DNA of 64,000 bases, taken from assembly GCF_001368815.1 (NCBI RefSeq), contig NZ_CTEI01000001.1, positions 310,001-374,000 on the forward strand, written 5' to 3'. Each line of letters begins with the position of its first letter. The stretch's first letter is position 1. The stretch is from Paraliobacillus sp. PM-2 (GTDB lineage Bacteria; Bacillota; Bacilli; Bacillales; Amphibacillaceae). Below are positions 16,680 through 26,635 of this stretch, piece after piece. Under the pieces are notes generated by a model. It saw nothing but the letters and a program-made list of their open reading frames with translations. It was not told where the DNA came from and did not search any database. The translations under genes were made by a program, and so were the position numbers.

Positions 16680-16922
16680 TGGAGAGTAGTAGGTCTGCTT
16701 AATGATCTTCATGACAGAGAGCCGGGGCGGTGGGAACCGGTATGAAGAACAGGCTGAATGGACTTCGGAGTGCTTTTCTGAACTAGACTCTTTAAGAGAA
16801 GCCGTTTAATCAGCGTTATTTGATTAAGAGTGGAAGAGTGATTTACTTTTCAATAGAGGTGGCACCGCGGTTCCGACCGTCCCCTATATAAACAACATGT
16901 TGTTTATATAGGGGACTTTTTG
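16680..16922 (+). promoter_or_regulatory. T-box riboswitch 2 (tRNA-Trp)
   Basis: Second T-box in tandem: specifier TGG at 16759-16761 within GAATGGACTTCGGAG, T-box sequence AGAGGTGGCACCGCGG (16855-16870), then a terminator with two perfectly complementary 19-bp arms (16879-16897 and 16898-16916) and a T-run. Transcripts must pass both units to reach trpE, so read-through should require two tRNA-binding events, making the response steeper and the off state tighter. Tandem trp T-boxes are known in the B. cereus group. Confidence 0.92.
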
Positions 16923-16972
16923 TTTTCGTTTTATAGTCTAAAAGCATACGTCAATTAAAGGAGTGTTAACAA

Positions 16973-18352
16973 ATGGCTAAAGTAAATTTGAAACAGAAAG
17001 AGATAAATGGTGATACATTAACTCCGATTACAGTTTTTAATCGTATACAAGGGAAAAAGAAGTTTTTATTAGAAAGTTCGAGCGGTCATGGTGAAAAGGC
17101 GAGATATTCATTTATTGGTTGTAATCCCTTCAAAGAAATTGTTGGCGAACGAACTGAAACTAGAATTTATGATCAGGATGGCAACATTGTTGATACCTTG
17201 AAACAAAATCCGTTAGAGGTAGTTAAAAATCACACATCACATGAGTCGCTTGACTTACCATTTAGCTTCTATGGGGGAGCTGTTGGATATATAGGGTATG
17301 ATATGATTCGCCATTATGAAGATATTGGCATGATACTAGAAGACGAATTAACCATGCCAGATCTCCACCTCATGTTCTATCAACAAGTAATTGTTTTTGA
17401 TCATAAGAAACAAAGTGTAACAATTATCGCGCTTAATTTAGATGGAAAGCAATCAGATGAGGACTTAATAAAAGGGATTGAAGTAATGGAGCATGCGATT
17501 GTTAATCAGCAAGGAGATGATCAGATAAAAGAAATAAACGTTTCCTTTAAACCTTCAATCAATCAAGCTACATTCATTGATATGGTAAAAACAGCAAAAA
17601 AACATATCATTAACGGTGATGTATTCCAAGTTGTATTGTCCCAGCGCATGAAAGCAAGTTTTGATACAGATCCGTTTATATTTTACCGGCGGTTACGTAT
17701 AGCCAACCCTTCTCCGTATATGTTCTTTATTGATTTTGAAAAATATATTGTTTTAGGTGCATCACCGGAAAGTTTAATTAAAACAAAAGGAAGACAGGTC
17801 ATCACAAATCCAATTGCAGGAACACGACCTAGAGGAAAAACAGATGCCGAAGATGAATTATTGGCAAAAGAATTAAAAGCAGATGAAAAAGAACGAGCAG
17901 AGCATAAAATGTTAGTTGACCTAGGTCGAAATGATCTTGGGCGAGTTTGCAAAGTGGGCAGTATTACATTACCGAAGTATATGACGATTGAGCGTTATCA
18001 ACATGTTATGCACATTGTCTCAGAAGTACAAGGGGAATTAAAGGAGGATTATTCAGGCATAGATGCATTGGTTGCTACTATACCTGCAGGTACTGTATCT
18101 GGTGCACCAAAAATTCGAGCTATGCAGATTATAAATCAGTTAGAAAGAAAAAAAAGAGGCGTTTATGCAGGAGCGGTTGGCTATATTAATATGAATGGAG
18201 ATTTAGATCTTGCGTTAGCGATTCGCACCATGCTCATTAAAGATAATAAAGCATATGTTCAAGCAGGTGCGGGTATTGTATTTGATTCAGACCCAGAGGC
18301 AGAATACCAAGAAACGTTAAATAAGGCCAAATCTTTGTTGGAGGTTCAGTAA
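16973..18352 (+). CDS. trpE: Anthranilate synthase component I
   Basis: Converts chorismate with glutamine-derived ammonia to anthranilate; large subunit paired with TrpG. 459 residues. The feedback-inhibition element LLESSSGHGEKARYSFIG (about residues 32-49), FYGGAVGYIGYDMIR, the chorismate-binding core with GDVFQVVLSQR, NPSPYMFFID, GASPESL, ITNPIAGTRPRG, LVDLGRNDLGRV and AGTVSGAPKIRAM, and the terminal GAGIVFDSDPEAEYQETLNKA are intact. ATG 16973 follows AAAGGAG. First gene of trpEGDCFBA, controlled by tandem Trp T-boxes and probably by tryptophan feedback on the enzyme. Confidence 0.97.
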   Translation: MAKVNLKQKEINGDTLTPITVFNRIQGKKKFLLESSSGHGEKARYSFIGCNPFKEIVGERTETRIYDQDGNIVDTLKQNPLEVVKNHTSHESLDLPFSFYGGAVGYIGYDMIRHYEDIGMILEDELTMPDLHLMFYQQVIVFDHKKQSVTIIALNLDGKQSDEDLIKGIEVMEHAIVNQQGDDQIKEINVSFKPSINQATFIDMVKTAKKHIINGDVFQVVLSQRMKASFDTDPFIFYRRLRIANPSPYMFFIDFEKYIVLGASPESLIKTKGRQVITNPIAGTRPRGKTDAEDELLAKELKADEKERAEHKMLVDLGRNDLGRVCKVGSITLPKYMTIERYQHVMHIVSEVQGELKEDYSGIDALVATIPAGTVSGAPKIRAMQIINQLERKKRGVYAGAVGYINMNGDLDLALAIRTMLIKDNKAYVQAGAGIVFDSDPEAEYQETLNKAKSLLEVQ

Positions 18353-18353
18353 A

Positions 18354-18953
18354 ATGATTTTGTTAATCGATAATTATGATTCATTCACATATAACTTGTA
18401 TCAATATATTTCTGAATTAGGAAAAGAAGTTACCGTTTTACGCAATGATCAAATAACGGTTGACGAAATCCATCGTCTTCATCCTGAAGCAATTATATTA
18501 TCGCCAGGGCCCGGGACACCGGAACAAGCTGGTATATGTATGGAAATAGTTAAACAGCTAGATACATCATTCCCGATATTAGGGATTTGTTTAGGCCATC
18601 AAGCAATTGGGGCAGCTTATGGAGCAACCATATCCCACGCAAAACAAATTAAGCATGGAAAAACATCAAAAATAAGACATGAACAAGATGAAATTTTTCA
18701 TTATCTAGAACAACCGTTACAGGTGATGCGTTATCACTCGCTAGTTATTAAACCAGATACGTTACCTAAAGTATTACAAGTGACAGCGACATCGATAGAC
18801 GATAATGAAATCATGGCAATAAAACATACTTTTTTACCAATCTACGGATTGCAATTTCACCCAGAATCGATTGGAACAAGTACAGGAAAGCAAATATTAG
18901 CGAACTTTTTTAAAGCAATTAAAAAGGAGCGATTAGATGAAACCATTTCTTAA
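18354..18953 (+). CDS. trpG: Anthranilate synthase component II (glutamine amidotransferase)
   Basis: Class I glutamine amidotransferase, 199 residues, that feeds ammonia to TrpE. DNYDSFTYNL at the N-terminus, oxyanion loop SPGPGTPEQAG, nucleophile C79 in LGICLGHQAIG, and the catalytic His-Glu pair in LQFHPESI. It starts one base after the trpE stop and overlaps trpD by 17 bp. In B. subtilis this subunit (pabA/trpG) lies in the folate operon and serves both pathways; here a copy sits inside the trp operon. Whether it also serves PabB cannot be told from this window. Confidence 0.95.
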   Translation: MILLIDNYDSFTYNLYQYISELGKEVTVLRNDQITVDEIHRLHPEAIILSPGPGTPEQAGICMEIVKQLDTSFPILGICLGHQAIGAAYGATISHAKQIKHGKTSKIRHEQDEIFHYLEQPLQVMRYHSLVIKPDTLPKVLQVTATSIDDNEIMAIKHTFLPIYGLQFHPESIGTSTGKQILANFFKAIKKERLDETIS

Positions 18954-19953
18954 AAAAATCTCAAATAACAAAGATTTAACTTTATCTGAGATGGAACAAG
19001 CGACAAGACAGCTATTTATGGAAACAACATCTGATGCGGAAATCGGTGCTTTTTTAACGGGGCTAAAGGCTAAAGGGGAAACCACAGAAGAAATAACAGG
19101 AATTGTTAATGTTATTCGAGAAAAATCACTTACCCTTCATGATAATATACCAAATGTAATGGATAATTGTGGAACAGGTGGTGACGGATCGCAAAGTTTT
19201 AATATCAGTACTACATCCGCATTTGTTATTGCTGGAGCTGGTATTACTGTTGCAAAGCATGGAAATCGAAGTATTTCTAGTAAAACTGGAAGTGCTGATG
19301 TATTAGAAGCATTAGGTGTATCTTTAACGATGGAAAAAGATCAAATGCAACGTGTGTTGGAGAAGAACGGTATTGCTTTCTTATTTGCCCCACATGTTCA
19401 TCCAGCTTTGAAGCGAATGATGAAAATACGCAAAGAACTGAATATACCAACAATTTTTAATTTAATAGGCCCTTTGACAAATCCAGTCCAATTGACAACG
19501 CAGTTATTGGGTATTTATCGAAGGGATATGCTTGTTCAGATGGCAGAGGTACTCCATCAATTAGGGCGCAAACGAGCAATCGTATTAAACGGTGCTGGCT
19601 ATATGGATGAAGCATCATTAGCTGGTGAAAATGCTTTAGTCTTACTAGAAAATGGTGAATTACGAACGTTTACCCTACGGCCAGAGGATGTTGGATTGCC
19701 ACAGTATGACAATGAAGAAATAAAAGGGGGAAATGCCTCTGAAAATGCACGTATTCTTCGGAATGTGTTAGAAGGGAAGAAGGGTGCGCATCGTGATACT
19801 GTTTTACTCAATGCTGGTCTTGGAATTTATGCACATGGAGAAGTTGATACAGTTAGAGAAGGAATTCGTATGGCAAAAGAAAGTATTGATTCAGGAAAAG
19901 CATTGAAAAAGTTAAAACAATTAATTCAATATAGTTTGGCAAAAGAGGTGTAA
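18937..19953 (+). CDS. trpD: Anthranilate phosphoribosyltransferase
   Basis: Joins anthranilate and PRPP. 338 residues. PRPP-binding DNCGTGGDGSQSFNIST (about residues 78-94), anthranilate-contacting KHGNRSISSKTGSADVLEALG, and NLIGPLTNP with HVHPALKRM are present. Starts inside the 3' end of trpG with AAAAGGAG upstream, so the two are translationally coupled. Two bases separate its stop from trpC. Confidence 0.96.
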   Translation: MKPFLKKISNNKDLTLSEMEQATRQLFMETTSDAEIGAFLTGLKAKGETTEEITGIVNVIREKSLTLHDNIPNVMDNCGTGGDGSQSFNISTTSAFVIAGAGITVAKHGNRSISSKTGSADVLEALGVSLTMEKDQMQRVLEKNGIAFLFAPHVHPALKRMMKIRKELNIPTIFNLIGPLTNPVQLTTQLLGIYRRDMLVQMAEVLHQLGRKRAIVLNGAGYMDEASLAGENALVLLENGELRTFTLRPEDVGLPQYDNEEIKGGNASENARILRNVLEGKKGAHRDTVLLNAGLGIYAHGEVDTVREGIRMAKESIDSGKALKKLKQLIQYSLAKEV

Positions 19954-19955
19954 GT

Positions 19956-20729
19956 ATGACAATTTTAGACGACATATTAAAGGAAAAAGCAAAAGAGGTG
20001 GAGGTATTAAAAAAGTTTTTTCAAGTAAATGAAAAAAAGAATTTTTTACCTAAACGTTCCTTATTTAAGAGGTTTATGAAACATGATCATATGAACATCA
20101 TCGCAGAAATTAAGCGTGCATCACCATCGCGAGGGATAATTAACGAGGGTGTTGTACCTAGTGAACAAGCTGTAAAATACAAAAATCATGGTGCTGGAGC
20201 CATTTCTGTTCTAACCGATGAGCCTTTTTTTAAAGGGACAATGGATGACCTAAGTGCGGTAAGAGAAAAAGTAGACATCCCTATTCTAAACAAAGACTTT
20301 ATTATTGATGAAATCCAAATTGATCGAGCAAAAAATGCAGGTGCTGATGTCATTTTATTAATTGCTGCAGCTTTACCTGCTCAAAGGTTACAGGAGTTAT
20401 TCGAATATGCAATAAATGCTGATTTAGAAGTATTATTTGAGGTACACAATGAAGAGGAACTAACGGTGGCTCAATCTATTGGTGCGTCGATTATTGGTGT
20501 GAATAATCGTAATTTAAAGACATTTGATGTAGATTTGGCAACCACAGAACGTTTAGCCGAACAAATTGATACATCGAATACACTATTAATCAGTGAAAGT
20601 GGTATTAAAACAACTGCTGATGTAGAACGAGTCAAACAAGCAGGAGCGAAGGGAATCTTAGTTGGTGAAACCATGATGCGTTCACAAGCACTGGATCAAA
20701 CATTTACTCAGCTTCAGATTAAGTTATAA
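19956..20729 (+). CDS. trpC: Indole-3-glycerol-phosphate synthase
   Basis: Ring-closing decarboxylase that makes indole-3-glycerol phosphate from CdRP; TIM barrel of 257 residues. Catalytic region IIAEIKRASPSRG (about residue 48), LTDEPFFKG, LNKDFIIDEIQI, GVNNRNLKTFDVD and SESGIKT followed by GILVGETMMRS. AAAGAGGTG precedes ATG 19956. Fused to TrpF in enterics but separate here, as in Bacillus. Confidence 0.96.
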   Translation: MTILDDILKEKAKEVEVLKKFFQVNEKKNFLPKRSLFKRFMKHDHMNIIAEIKRASPSRGIINEGVVPSEQAVKYKNHGAGAISVLTDEPFFKGTMDDLSAVREKVDIPILNKDFIIDEIQIDRAKNAGADVILLIAAALPAQRLQELFEYAINADLEVLFEVHNEEELTVAQSIGASIIGVNNRNLKTFDVDLATTERLAEQIDTSNTLLISESGIKTTADVERVKQAGAKGILVGETMMRSQALDQTFTQLQIKL

Positions 20730-20741
20730 AGGTGGGAGTAT

Positions 20742-21353
20742 ATGCTAGTTAAAATATGTGGAATTACTTCATTAGAAGTGGCAAATTTAGCAATAGATGC
20801 TGGCGCAGATTTTATCGGATTTGTTTTTGCTGAGAGTAAAAGGAAGATAAGTATGGAATATGCTGAGGAAATTTCCCGGGAAATACCGAAACATGTCAAG
20901 AAGGTGGGGGTATTTGTCAATGAATCTTTAGATGTTGTCCGTAAGATTTCGACAGTTGTCGGCTTAGATTATGTCCAATTACATGGTGATGAATCTCCTA
21001 CTTACTGTGATCAGATTTCGGTTCCAGTTATTAAAGCAATTCAAATGAAACATAAGCATGATGTGACGAAGTTGGATCAATATAATGTCGATTATTTTCT
21101 ACTAGATAGTCCGCCAGGTAAATACCGAGGCGGAAATGGAGATACATTCGATTGGAGTTTAGTGAAACATGTATCAAAAGGATCTGATCAGATATTTTTA
21201 GCTGGTGGATTGCATTCGGGAAATGTCTATCAGGCTATTAAAGAAGTACAACCAATTGGTGTTGATGTATCAAGTGGTGTTGAATCAAATGGTAAGAAAG
21301 ATCCAGAAAAAATGTTAGCTTTTATTCGTGAAGCAAAAAAGAAAGGTGATTGA
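20742..21353 (+). CDS. trpF: Phosphoribosylanthranilate isomerase
   Basis: Amadori rearrangement of PRA to CdRP. 203-residue TIM barrel with catalytic Cys in [10 protein letters not shown] (residue 6) and catalytic Asp in [19 protein letters not shown], phosphate site LAGGL and [12 protein letters not shown] 20742 with AAAGGTGGGAG upstream. Its stop lies two bases before the trpB ATG. Confidence 0.96.
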   Translation: MLVKICGITSLEVANLAIDAGADFIGFVFAESKRKISMEYAEEISREIPKHVKKVGVFVNESLDVVRKISTVVGLDYVQLHGDESPTYCDQISVPVIKAIQMKHKHDVTKLDQYNVDYFLLDSPPGKYRGGNGDTFDWSLVKHVSKGSDQIFLAGGLHSGNVYQAIKEVQPIGVDVSSGVESNGKKDPEKMLAFIREAKKKGD

Positions 21354-21355
21354 TA

Positions 21356-22558
21356 ATGGAGAAATATAATAAGCCAAATAAAACGGGTCATTTCGGTACA
21401 TTTGGTGGTCGATTCGTACCAGAAACATTGATCCCCGCAATACTTGAATTAGAACAAGCATATAAAGATGCGATGGACGATCCAGCTTTTCATGACCAAT
21501 TAAATGATTATCTCAAGCAGTATGTCGGTAGAGAAACTCCTTTATATTACGCAGAAAGATTAACTAAAAAATTAGGCGGACCAAAAATCTATCTTAAACG
21601 TGAAGATCTTAACCATACAGGAGCACATAAAATTAATAATGCAATTGGTCAAGCACTTTTAACGGTTAGAATGGGGAAAAAGAAGGTAGTCGCAGAAACT
21701 GGTGCTGGACAACATGGTGTTGCAACAGCAACTGTTTGTGCGTTACTTGGACTTGAATGTATTATTTTTATGGGTAAAGAGGATATACGCAGACAAAAAT
21801 TAAATGTTTTTCGCATGGAACTTCTTGGTGCACGTGTAGAAAGTGTTGATCAAGGAAATGGTACATTAAAAGATGCAGTAAATGAAGCGTTACGGTATTG
21901 GGTTAGCCATGTGGAAGATACCCATTATATTATTGGATCGGTAGTTGGACCACATCCATTTCCACAAATCGTTCGTGATTTTCAAAGTGTCATTGGAAAA
22001 GAAACGAAACAACAAATTCAGTTATTAGAAGGTAACTTACCAGACGCCGTTGTTGCCTGTATTGGTGGAGGAAGTAATGCAATGGGCATGTTTTATCCTT
22101 TTATTAATGACAACGTTGAGCTGTATGGCGTTGAAGCCGGCGGAGATGGGTTAGATACGGATAAGCATGCTGCCACTTTAACACATGGAAAGCAAGGTAT
22201 TTTACATGGAACCATGACTTATCTCTTGCAAGATGAAGCTGGGCAAATCCAAGAAGCACATTCCATTTCTGCTGGGCTAGATTACCCTGGCGTTGGCCCT
22301 GAGCACAGTCATCTGAAGGAAACTGGGCGTGTGAACTATGGAGCGATTACAGATAAAGAAGCATTAGATGGGCTTCAATTGTTATCGAAAACAGAAGGAA
22401 TCATCCCGGCATTAGAAAGCGCACATGCTATCGCCTACACAACAAAGCTAGCTGAACAAATGAATCCTGATCAAACGGTCGTTATTTGCTTGTCAGGTAG
22501 AGGGGATAAAGATGTAGAAGCAGTAAAAGAAGTATTAGGAGGTGAAGATAATGCCTAA
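21356..22558 (+). CDS. trpB: Tryptophan synthase beta subunit
   Basis: PLP enzyme condensing indole and serine. 400 residues, TrpB1 type. [13 protein letters not shown] at the start, the PLP lysine in [16 protein letters not shown] (about residue 90), [13 protein letters not shown], the GGGSNAMG phosphate loop, [14 protein letters not shown] and the C-terminal CLSGRGDKD are present. ATG 21356 is preferred over an in-frame TTG at 21350 because GAAAGGTGAT sits at proper distance. Overlaps trpA by 8 bp. Confidence 0.97.
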   Translation: MEKYNKPNKTGHFGTFGGRFVPETLIPAILELEQAYKDAMDDPAFHDQLNDYLKQYVGRETPLYYAERLTKKLGGPKIYLKREDLNHTGAHKINNAIGQALLTVRMGKKKVVAETGAGQHGVATATVCALLGLECIIFMGKEDIRRQKLNVFRMELLGARVESVDQGNGTLKDAVNEALRYWVSHVEDTHYIIGSVVGPHPFPQIVRDFQSVIGKETKQQIQLLEGNLPDAVVACIGGGSNAMGMFYPFINDNVELYGVEAGGDGLDTDKHAATLTHGKQGILHGTMTYLLQDEAGQIQEAHSISAGLDYPGVGPEHSHLKETGRVNYGAITDKEALDGLQLLSKTEGIIPALESAHAIAYTTKLAEQMNPDQTVVICLSGRGDKDVEAVKEVLGGEDNA

Positions 22559-23327
22559 GGGAAAGTTAGATCATGCATTTCATCAAGTACTACAAAAAGG
22601 TGATAAAGCATTTGTACCATATATTATGGCTGGTGACGGTGGACTAGATCAGCTAAATGAACAAATATCCTTTTTAGAAGCCTGTGGAGCCACAGCTGTG
22701 GAAGTTGGTATCCCCTTTTCTGATCCGGTTGCGGATGGACCAACGATTCAAAAAGCTGGTATTCGAGCATTAAAAAATCATGTTACATTAGAAAAAGTAT
22801 TAGACACATTACGAGAAGCTAAGCCAAAGAGAAATATTCCAATTGTGGTCATGTCTTATATTAATCCAATTTATGCTATGGGTGTTAAACGATTTGCAGC
22901 CTATTGCGAACAAGCGGGGATAGATGGTTTAATTATTCCAGATCTTCCTTTGGAGGAAGAAGATATCATAACAAAGCAGTTAGCTATCTTTCAAATAGCA
23001 CTTATTCGCTTGGCGGCATTAACCAGTACCGATCATCGAATGCAAGAAATAATCAATCGAACAGAAGGTTTCCTCTATGCTGTTACTGTAACTGGAACAA
23101 CAGGTGAACGTGCACAGTTCAAAGAGAACTTAGCTGCGCATTTGAAAATGTTACAAGAAAAAAGTGCTGTTCCTGTTTTAGCTGGATTCGGTGTTTCTAC
23201 ACCCGAACAAGTGAAAGAATTAGCAGTGAATTGTGATGGGGTAATAGTAGGGAGTCGAATTGTTGATTTATTGCATGATAAAAATTATGACGCAATTCAA
23301 GAACTAATCGCTGCTGCTAGACAATAA
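22551..23327 (+). CDS. trpA: Tryptophan synthase alpha subunit
   Basis: Cleaves indole-3-glycerol phosphate to indole, channelled to TrpB. 258-residue TIM barrel. Catalytic Glu in [19 protein letters not shown] and catalytic Asp in [14 protein letters not shown]; loop 6 VTGTTGER and phosphate site GFGVSTPEQ with [12 protein letters not shown] 22551 has AGGAGGTG six bases upstream; the in-frame GTG at 22542 lies in that SD. Ends the operon before a strong terminator. Confidence 0.96.
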   Translation: MPKGKLDHAFHQVLQKGDKAFVPYIMAGDGGLDQLNEQISFLEACGATAVEVGIPFSDPVADGPTIQKAGIRALKNHVTLEKVLDTLREAKPKRNIPIVVMSYINPIYAMGVKRFAAYCEQAGIDGLIIPDLPLEEEDIITKQLAIFQIALIRLAALTSTDHRMQEIINRTEGFLYAVTVTGTTGERAQFKENLAAHLKMLQEKSAVPVLAGFGVSTPEQVKELAVNCDGVIVGSRIVDLLHDKNYDAIQELIAAARQ

Positions 23328-23358
23328 GTAGTGTGGCTTAGACGAAATAAAAACCATG

Positions 23359-23388
23359 AAAAAGCGAACGATTTCGTTCGCTTTTTGT
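23359..23388 (+). terminator. Terminator of the trp operon
   Basis: Perfect 13-bp arms AAAAAGCGAACGA and TCGTTCGCTTTTT with a two-base loop. The A-run also allows use for the convergent nox gene. Confidence 0.9.
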
Positions 23389-23416
23389 ATTGCATATTCA
23401 TAAAGATTCTATTAAT

Positions 23417-24775
23417 TTATGCTTGTGTTGTTTTTTGCTTTGCTTCTGCTTCCATTGCATTTAATGCTACCTGATTTAGGAAGTTAACTGGTTTATTAAA
23501 ATGTGGTTGGAAGAAAAAGTCAGTTAATGCCAATTGTTCAATAGTCATATCATTTGCGATTGCAACACTAACTGTATTAATTGCTTGTGTAAAATCAGAA
23601 TCTGCAATTAATTGAGCACCAACAACACGATGACTTTCCACTTCATATACCAGTTTTATTTTTACTACATCATTTTTTGGCATGAACTCAGGACGATACG
23701 TATCCTCCATATATGCACTGCGAACCTGTAATCCGGAATCAGCAGCTGCTGTTTCCGTTAGTCCTGTCGAAGCGATATGATGGTTATAAATTTTAAGTCC
23801 AGACGTACCTTGTGTCCCTGGGTAAGCAAGTTTTGACTCGACTAAGTTGTGTGCTACTAATGTTCCCATACGAACAGCATTCGTTGCTAGTGGAATATAA
23901 GCTGGCTCTTTTGTAGGGTTATAGCTTACGGCACAACAATCCCCAGCTGCATAAACATCTTTAACACTTGTTTGCATGTATGGATCAACGACAATAGCAC
24001 CATTTTTTAATGTATGGAGTTGATCACGGACAAGCTCAGTATTTGGTCGGAAACCGATACACATAACCACCAAGTCTGCATCATACTCCCCTTTATCTGT
24101 AACAACTTTCTCAACTGTTTCTGTTCCTTTAAAGGAAGAAACGGTTTGATCTAAGGCTAAGTGAATGTCTTTATCCTTGAATGATTGTTCTACAGGTGTC
24201 GTAAAAGTTTCATCTAAGTAACGATTTAAAATGCGTTTTTCTGCATCAATTAGCGTAACATTTTTACCATTTTCCTGAAATGCTTCCACTAGCTCCACAC
24301 CAATATAACCAGCACCAACCACTACAACTTTGTCTACTGATTCAGAACGACGGATAATTTCTTTTGCGTGATCATAATTTTTGCATAATACAACATTATT
24401 TAAATCTGATCCAGGTATTGGTGGAGTAACAGGCCAAGAACCAGTAGTAACGATTAATTTATCATACGTATACGTTTGTATTTTTTCTGTTTTTAAGTCT
24501 TTTGCTTCCAATGTTTTGTCTTGAATATTGCAATTTGTCACTTCATTTTGCATATGCATGCGTACACCATGTTTTTCGAATTGTTCGACTGACGCGTAAA
24601 ATAAGCCACTTGCATCTTCGACAACCCCACCGACATACAATGCAATTCCACAAGATAGGAAGGAAACATTATCATTTTTCTCAAAAACATCAATTTGTGC
24701 ATCTGGATATAAATTCAAAACATTAGTAATTGCTGCAGTTCCAGCATGTGTACAACCAATAACAGCTACTTTCAT
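23417..24775 (-). CDS. nox: NADH oxidase (FAD, CoA-disulfide-reductase family)
   Basis: Flavoprotein of 452 residues in the NADH oxidase / CoA-disulfide reductase family, cytosolic. FAD-binding VIGCTHAGTAA at residues 5-15, single redox Cys C42 in SFLSCGIALYVGG (the signature of water-forming Nox enzymes), NAD-binding VVVGAGYIGVELVEAF, the second FAD motif VYAAGDCCAVSY and a C-terminal dimerisation domain ending in FFFQPHFNKPVNFLN. It would oxidise NADH with O2, giving water, and so protect redox balance; CoA-disulfide reduction is the alternative. ATG 24775 has GGAGGATG upstream. The promoter overlaps a Rex-like dyad, fitting NADH-responsive control. Confidence 0.88.
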   Translation of the reverse strand: MKVAVIGCTHAGTAAITNVLNLYPDAQIDVFEKNDNVSFLSCGIALYVGGVVEDASGLFYASVEQFEKHGVRMHMQNEVTNCNIQDKTLEAKDLKTEKIQTYTYDKLIVTTGSWPVTPPIPGSDLNNVVLCKNYDHAKEIIRRSESVDKVVVVGAGYIGVELVEAFQENGKNVTLIDAEKRILNRYLDETFTTPVEQSFKDKDIHLALDQTVSSFKGTETVEKVVTDKGEYDADLVVMCIGFRPNTELVRDQLHTLKNGAIVVDPYMQTSVKDVYAAGDCCAVSYNPTKEPAYIPLATNAVRMGTLVAHNLVESKLAYPGTQGTSGLKIYNHHIASTGLTETAAADSGLQVRSAYMEDTYRPEFMPKNDVVKIKLVYEVESHRVVGAQLIADSDFTQAINTVSVAIANDMTIEQLALTDFFFQPHFNKPVNFLNQVALNAMEAEAKQKTTQA

Positions 24776-24848
24776 TATTTATCATCCTCCATTAGGTTCA
24801 TTTTTTCACAAAATATTATAAAATATGCATTTATTTATTTTTAAACTT

Positions 24849-24877
24849 ATTATACCTTTATGTATAATATTTCACAA
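24849..24877 (-). promoter_or_regulatory. nox promoter with Rex-like operator
   Basis: On the minus strand: -35 TTGTGA (24877-24872), 17-bp spacer, -10 TATAAT (24854-24849). The -35 and spacer lie in an 18-bp site (24860-24877) matching the Rex consensus TTGTGAAATATTTCACAA at 15 of 18 positions. Rex releases DNA when NADH rises, which would induce an NADH oxidase. Promoter elements are seen directly; Rex binding is inferred. Confidence 0.65.
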
Positions 24878-24962
24878 TAATATGATCAATTCTTCACAAA
24901 AACGTCAAAATTTAATTGTGTCAAATTAATTAGCGCGCATTATTGTTTCTGTTTCCTAAACA

Positions 24963-24996
24963 AAAAGTAGAAGCTTCTATTAGAAGCTTCTACTTT
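24963..24996 (-). terminator. Terminator after the ykpA-type gene
   Basis: Arms AAAGTAGAAGCTT and AAGCTTCTACTTT, U-rich on the minus strand; it lies 20 bp past the ABC-F stop codon. Confidence 0.85.
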
Positions 24997-25015
24997 GTTA
25001 AATAAAAAACATTAT

Positions 25016-26635
25016 TTAAGCATACATGGATGCTATTTCTTTTTGTAATTTCTGGTCCGCTACGTATTCATCATAACTAATTTCTTTGTCAACAATTCCT
25101 TTAGGTGTGATTTCAATTAGTCGGTTAGCAATACTGTTGATAAATTGCTGATCGTGTGATGTGAATAAAATAGATCCTTTAAATTTAATCAACCCATTAT
25201 TTAATGAGGTGATTGATTCTAAGTCAAGGTGGTTTGTTGGTTCATCTAATACAAGTACATTTGCTTGACTAAGCATCATTTTAGAAAGCATACAACGTAC
25301 CTTTTCACCACCGGATAGTACGTTTGCTTTTTTCAATGCTTCTTCACCAGAGAAAAGCATTCTACCTAAGAAACCTCGAAGGAATGTTTCTGTTTGATCC
25401 TCAGGTGAATATTGACGAAGCCATTCTACTAAGGTCATATTACTTCCGTCAAAAAACTTGCTATTATCTTTAGGGAAGTAGGATTGGGATGTTGTCACTC
25501 CCCAAGTATAAGAACCTTCATCCGGTTCCATTTCTCCCATTAATATCTGAAATAAGGTTGTTTTAGCAATTTCATCTTTACCAACAAAAGCAACTTTATC
25601 ATTGCGATTCAATGTAAAACTTACATTATCTAATACCTTTTCTCCATCAATCGTTTTAGATATGCCTTCCACACGTAGTAGGTCATTTCCAATTTCGCGA
25701 CCTGGATTAAAAGCAACATAAGGATAACGTCTTGAAGAAGGTTTGATATCATCTAGTGTAATATTATCCAACATTTTTTTTCGAGATGTAGCTTGTTTAG
25801 ATTTAGAAGCGTTCGCACTAAAGCGCGCAATGAAATTTTGTAATTCTTTTATTTTCTCTTCTTTTTTCTTATTCGCATCTTGTGCCATTTGTAATGCTAG
25901 TTGGCTGGACTCATACCAGAAATCGTAGTTACCAACGTATAATTCAATTTTACCGTAATCTACATCAGCAATATGCGTACATACTTTATTTAAAAAGTGT
26001 CTATCGTGTGAAACAACAATAACTGTGTTTTCAAAATTAATTAGAAATTCCTCGAGCCACTGAATGGCTTGGATATCTAAGTGGTTAGTAGGCTCATCTA
26101 ATAATAAAATATCCGGTGAACCAAATAATGCTTGTGCTAGTAACACTTTTACTTTTTCAGCACCACTAAGGTCAGCCATCTTTTTATCATGAGCAGATTC
26201 ATCGATACCAAGTCCTTTAAGTAAAACAGCAGCATCTGATTCAGCTTCCCAACCATTCATCTCAGCAAATTCACCTTCTAATTCTGCTGCACGCATGCCG
26301 TCTTCTTCAGAGAATTCACTTTTCATGTAAATAGCATCTTTTTCTTGCATGACTTCATAAAGTCGTGTATGTCCCATGATTACTGTTTGTAATACTGGAT
26401 ATTCCTCGTAAGCAAAATGATCTTGTTTTAATACAGCTAAACGTTCACCTTTTCCTAAAGAAACATGTCCTGTTTGTGGTTCAATTTCTCCTGATAAGAT
26501 TTTAAGAAACGTTGATTTTCCTGCACCATTTGCACCAATCAAGCCATAGCAATTACCTGGAGTAAATTTAATATTTACATCTTCAAATAACTTTTTATCA
26601 CCATAACGTAAACTAACATTTGTAGCTTGTAACAT
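25016..26635 (-). CDS. ABC-F family ATPase (YkpA type)
   Basis: Soluble tandem-ATPase ABC-F protein, 539 residues, without membrane domains. First NBD: Walker A GLIGANGAGKSTFLK (about residue 32), signature DLSGAEKVKVLLAQALF, Walker B DILLLDEPTNHLD. An inter-domain linker rich in Lys/Glu follows (about 240-300), then a second NBD with a degenerate Walker A (FVGKDEIAKTTLFQ in place of GxxGxGKS/T), signature VLSGGEKVRCMLSKMML and Walker B NVLVLDEPTNHLD. Length and the degenerate second P-loop match YkpA/YbiT proteins, translation factors thought to act on the ribosome. ATG 26635 is preferred over the TTG at 26656. Confidence 0.9.
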   Translation of the reverse strand: MLQATNVSLRYGDKKLFEDVNIKFTPGNCYGLIGANGAGKSTFLKILSGEIEPQTGHVSLGKGERLAVLKQDHFAYEEYPVLQTVIMGHTRLYEVMQEKDAIYMKSEFSEEDGMRAAELEGEFAEMNGWEAESDAAVLLKGLGIDESAHDKKMADLSGAEKVKVLLAQALFGSPDILLLDEPTNHLDIQAIQWLEEFLINFENTVIVVSHDRHFLNKVCTHIADVDYGKIELYVGNYDFWYESSQLALQMAQDANKKKEEKIKELQNFIARFSANASKSKQATSRKKMLDNITLDDIKPSSRRYPYVAFNPGREIGNDLLRVEGISKTIDGEKVLDNVSFTLNRNDKVAFVGKDEIAKTTLFQILMGEMEPDEGSYTWGVTTSQSYFPKDNSKFFDGSNMTLVEWLRQYSPEDQTETFLRGFLGRMLFSGEEALKKANVLSGGEKVRCMLSKMMLSQANVLVLDEPTNHLDLESITSLNNGLIKFKGSILFTSHDQQFINSIANRLIEITPKGIVDKEISYDEYVADQKLQKEIASMYA

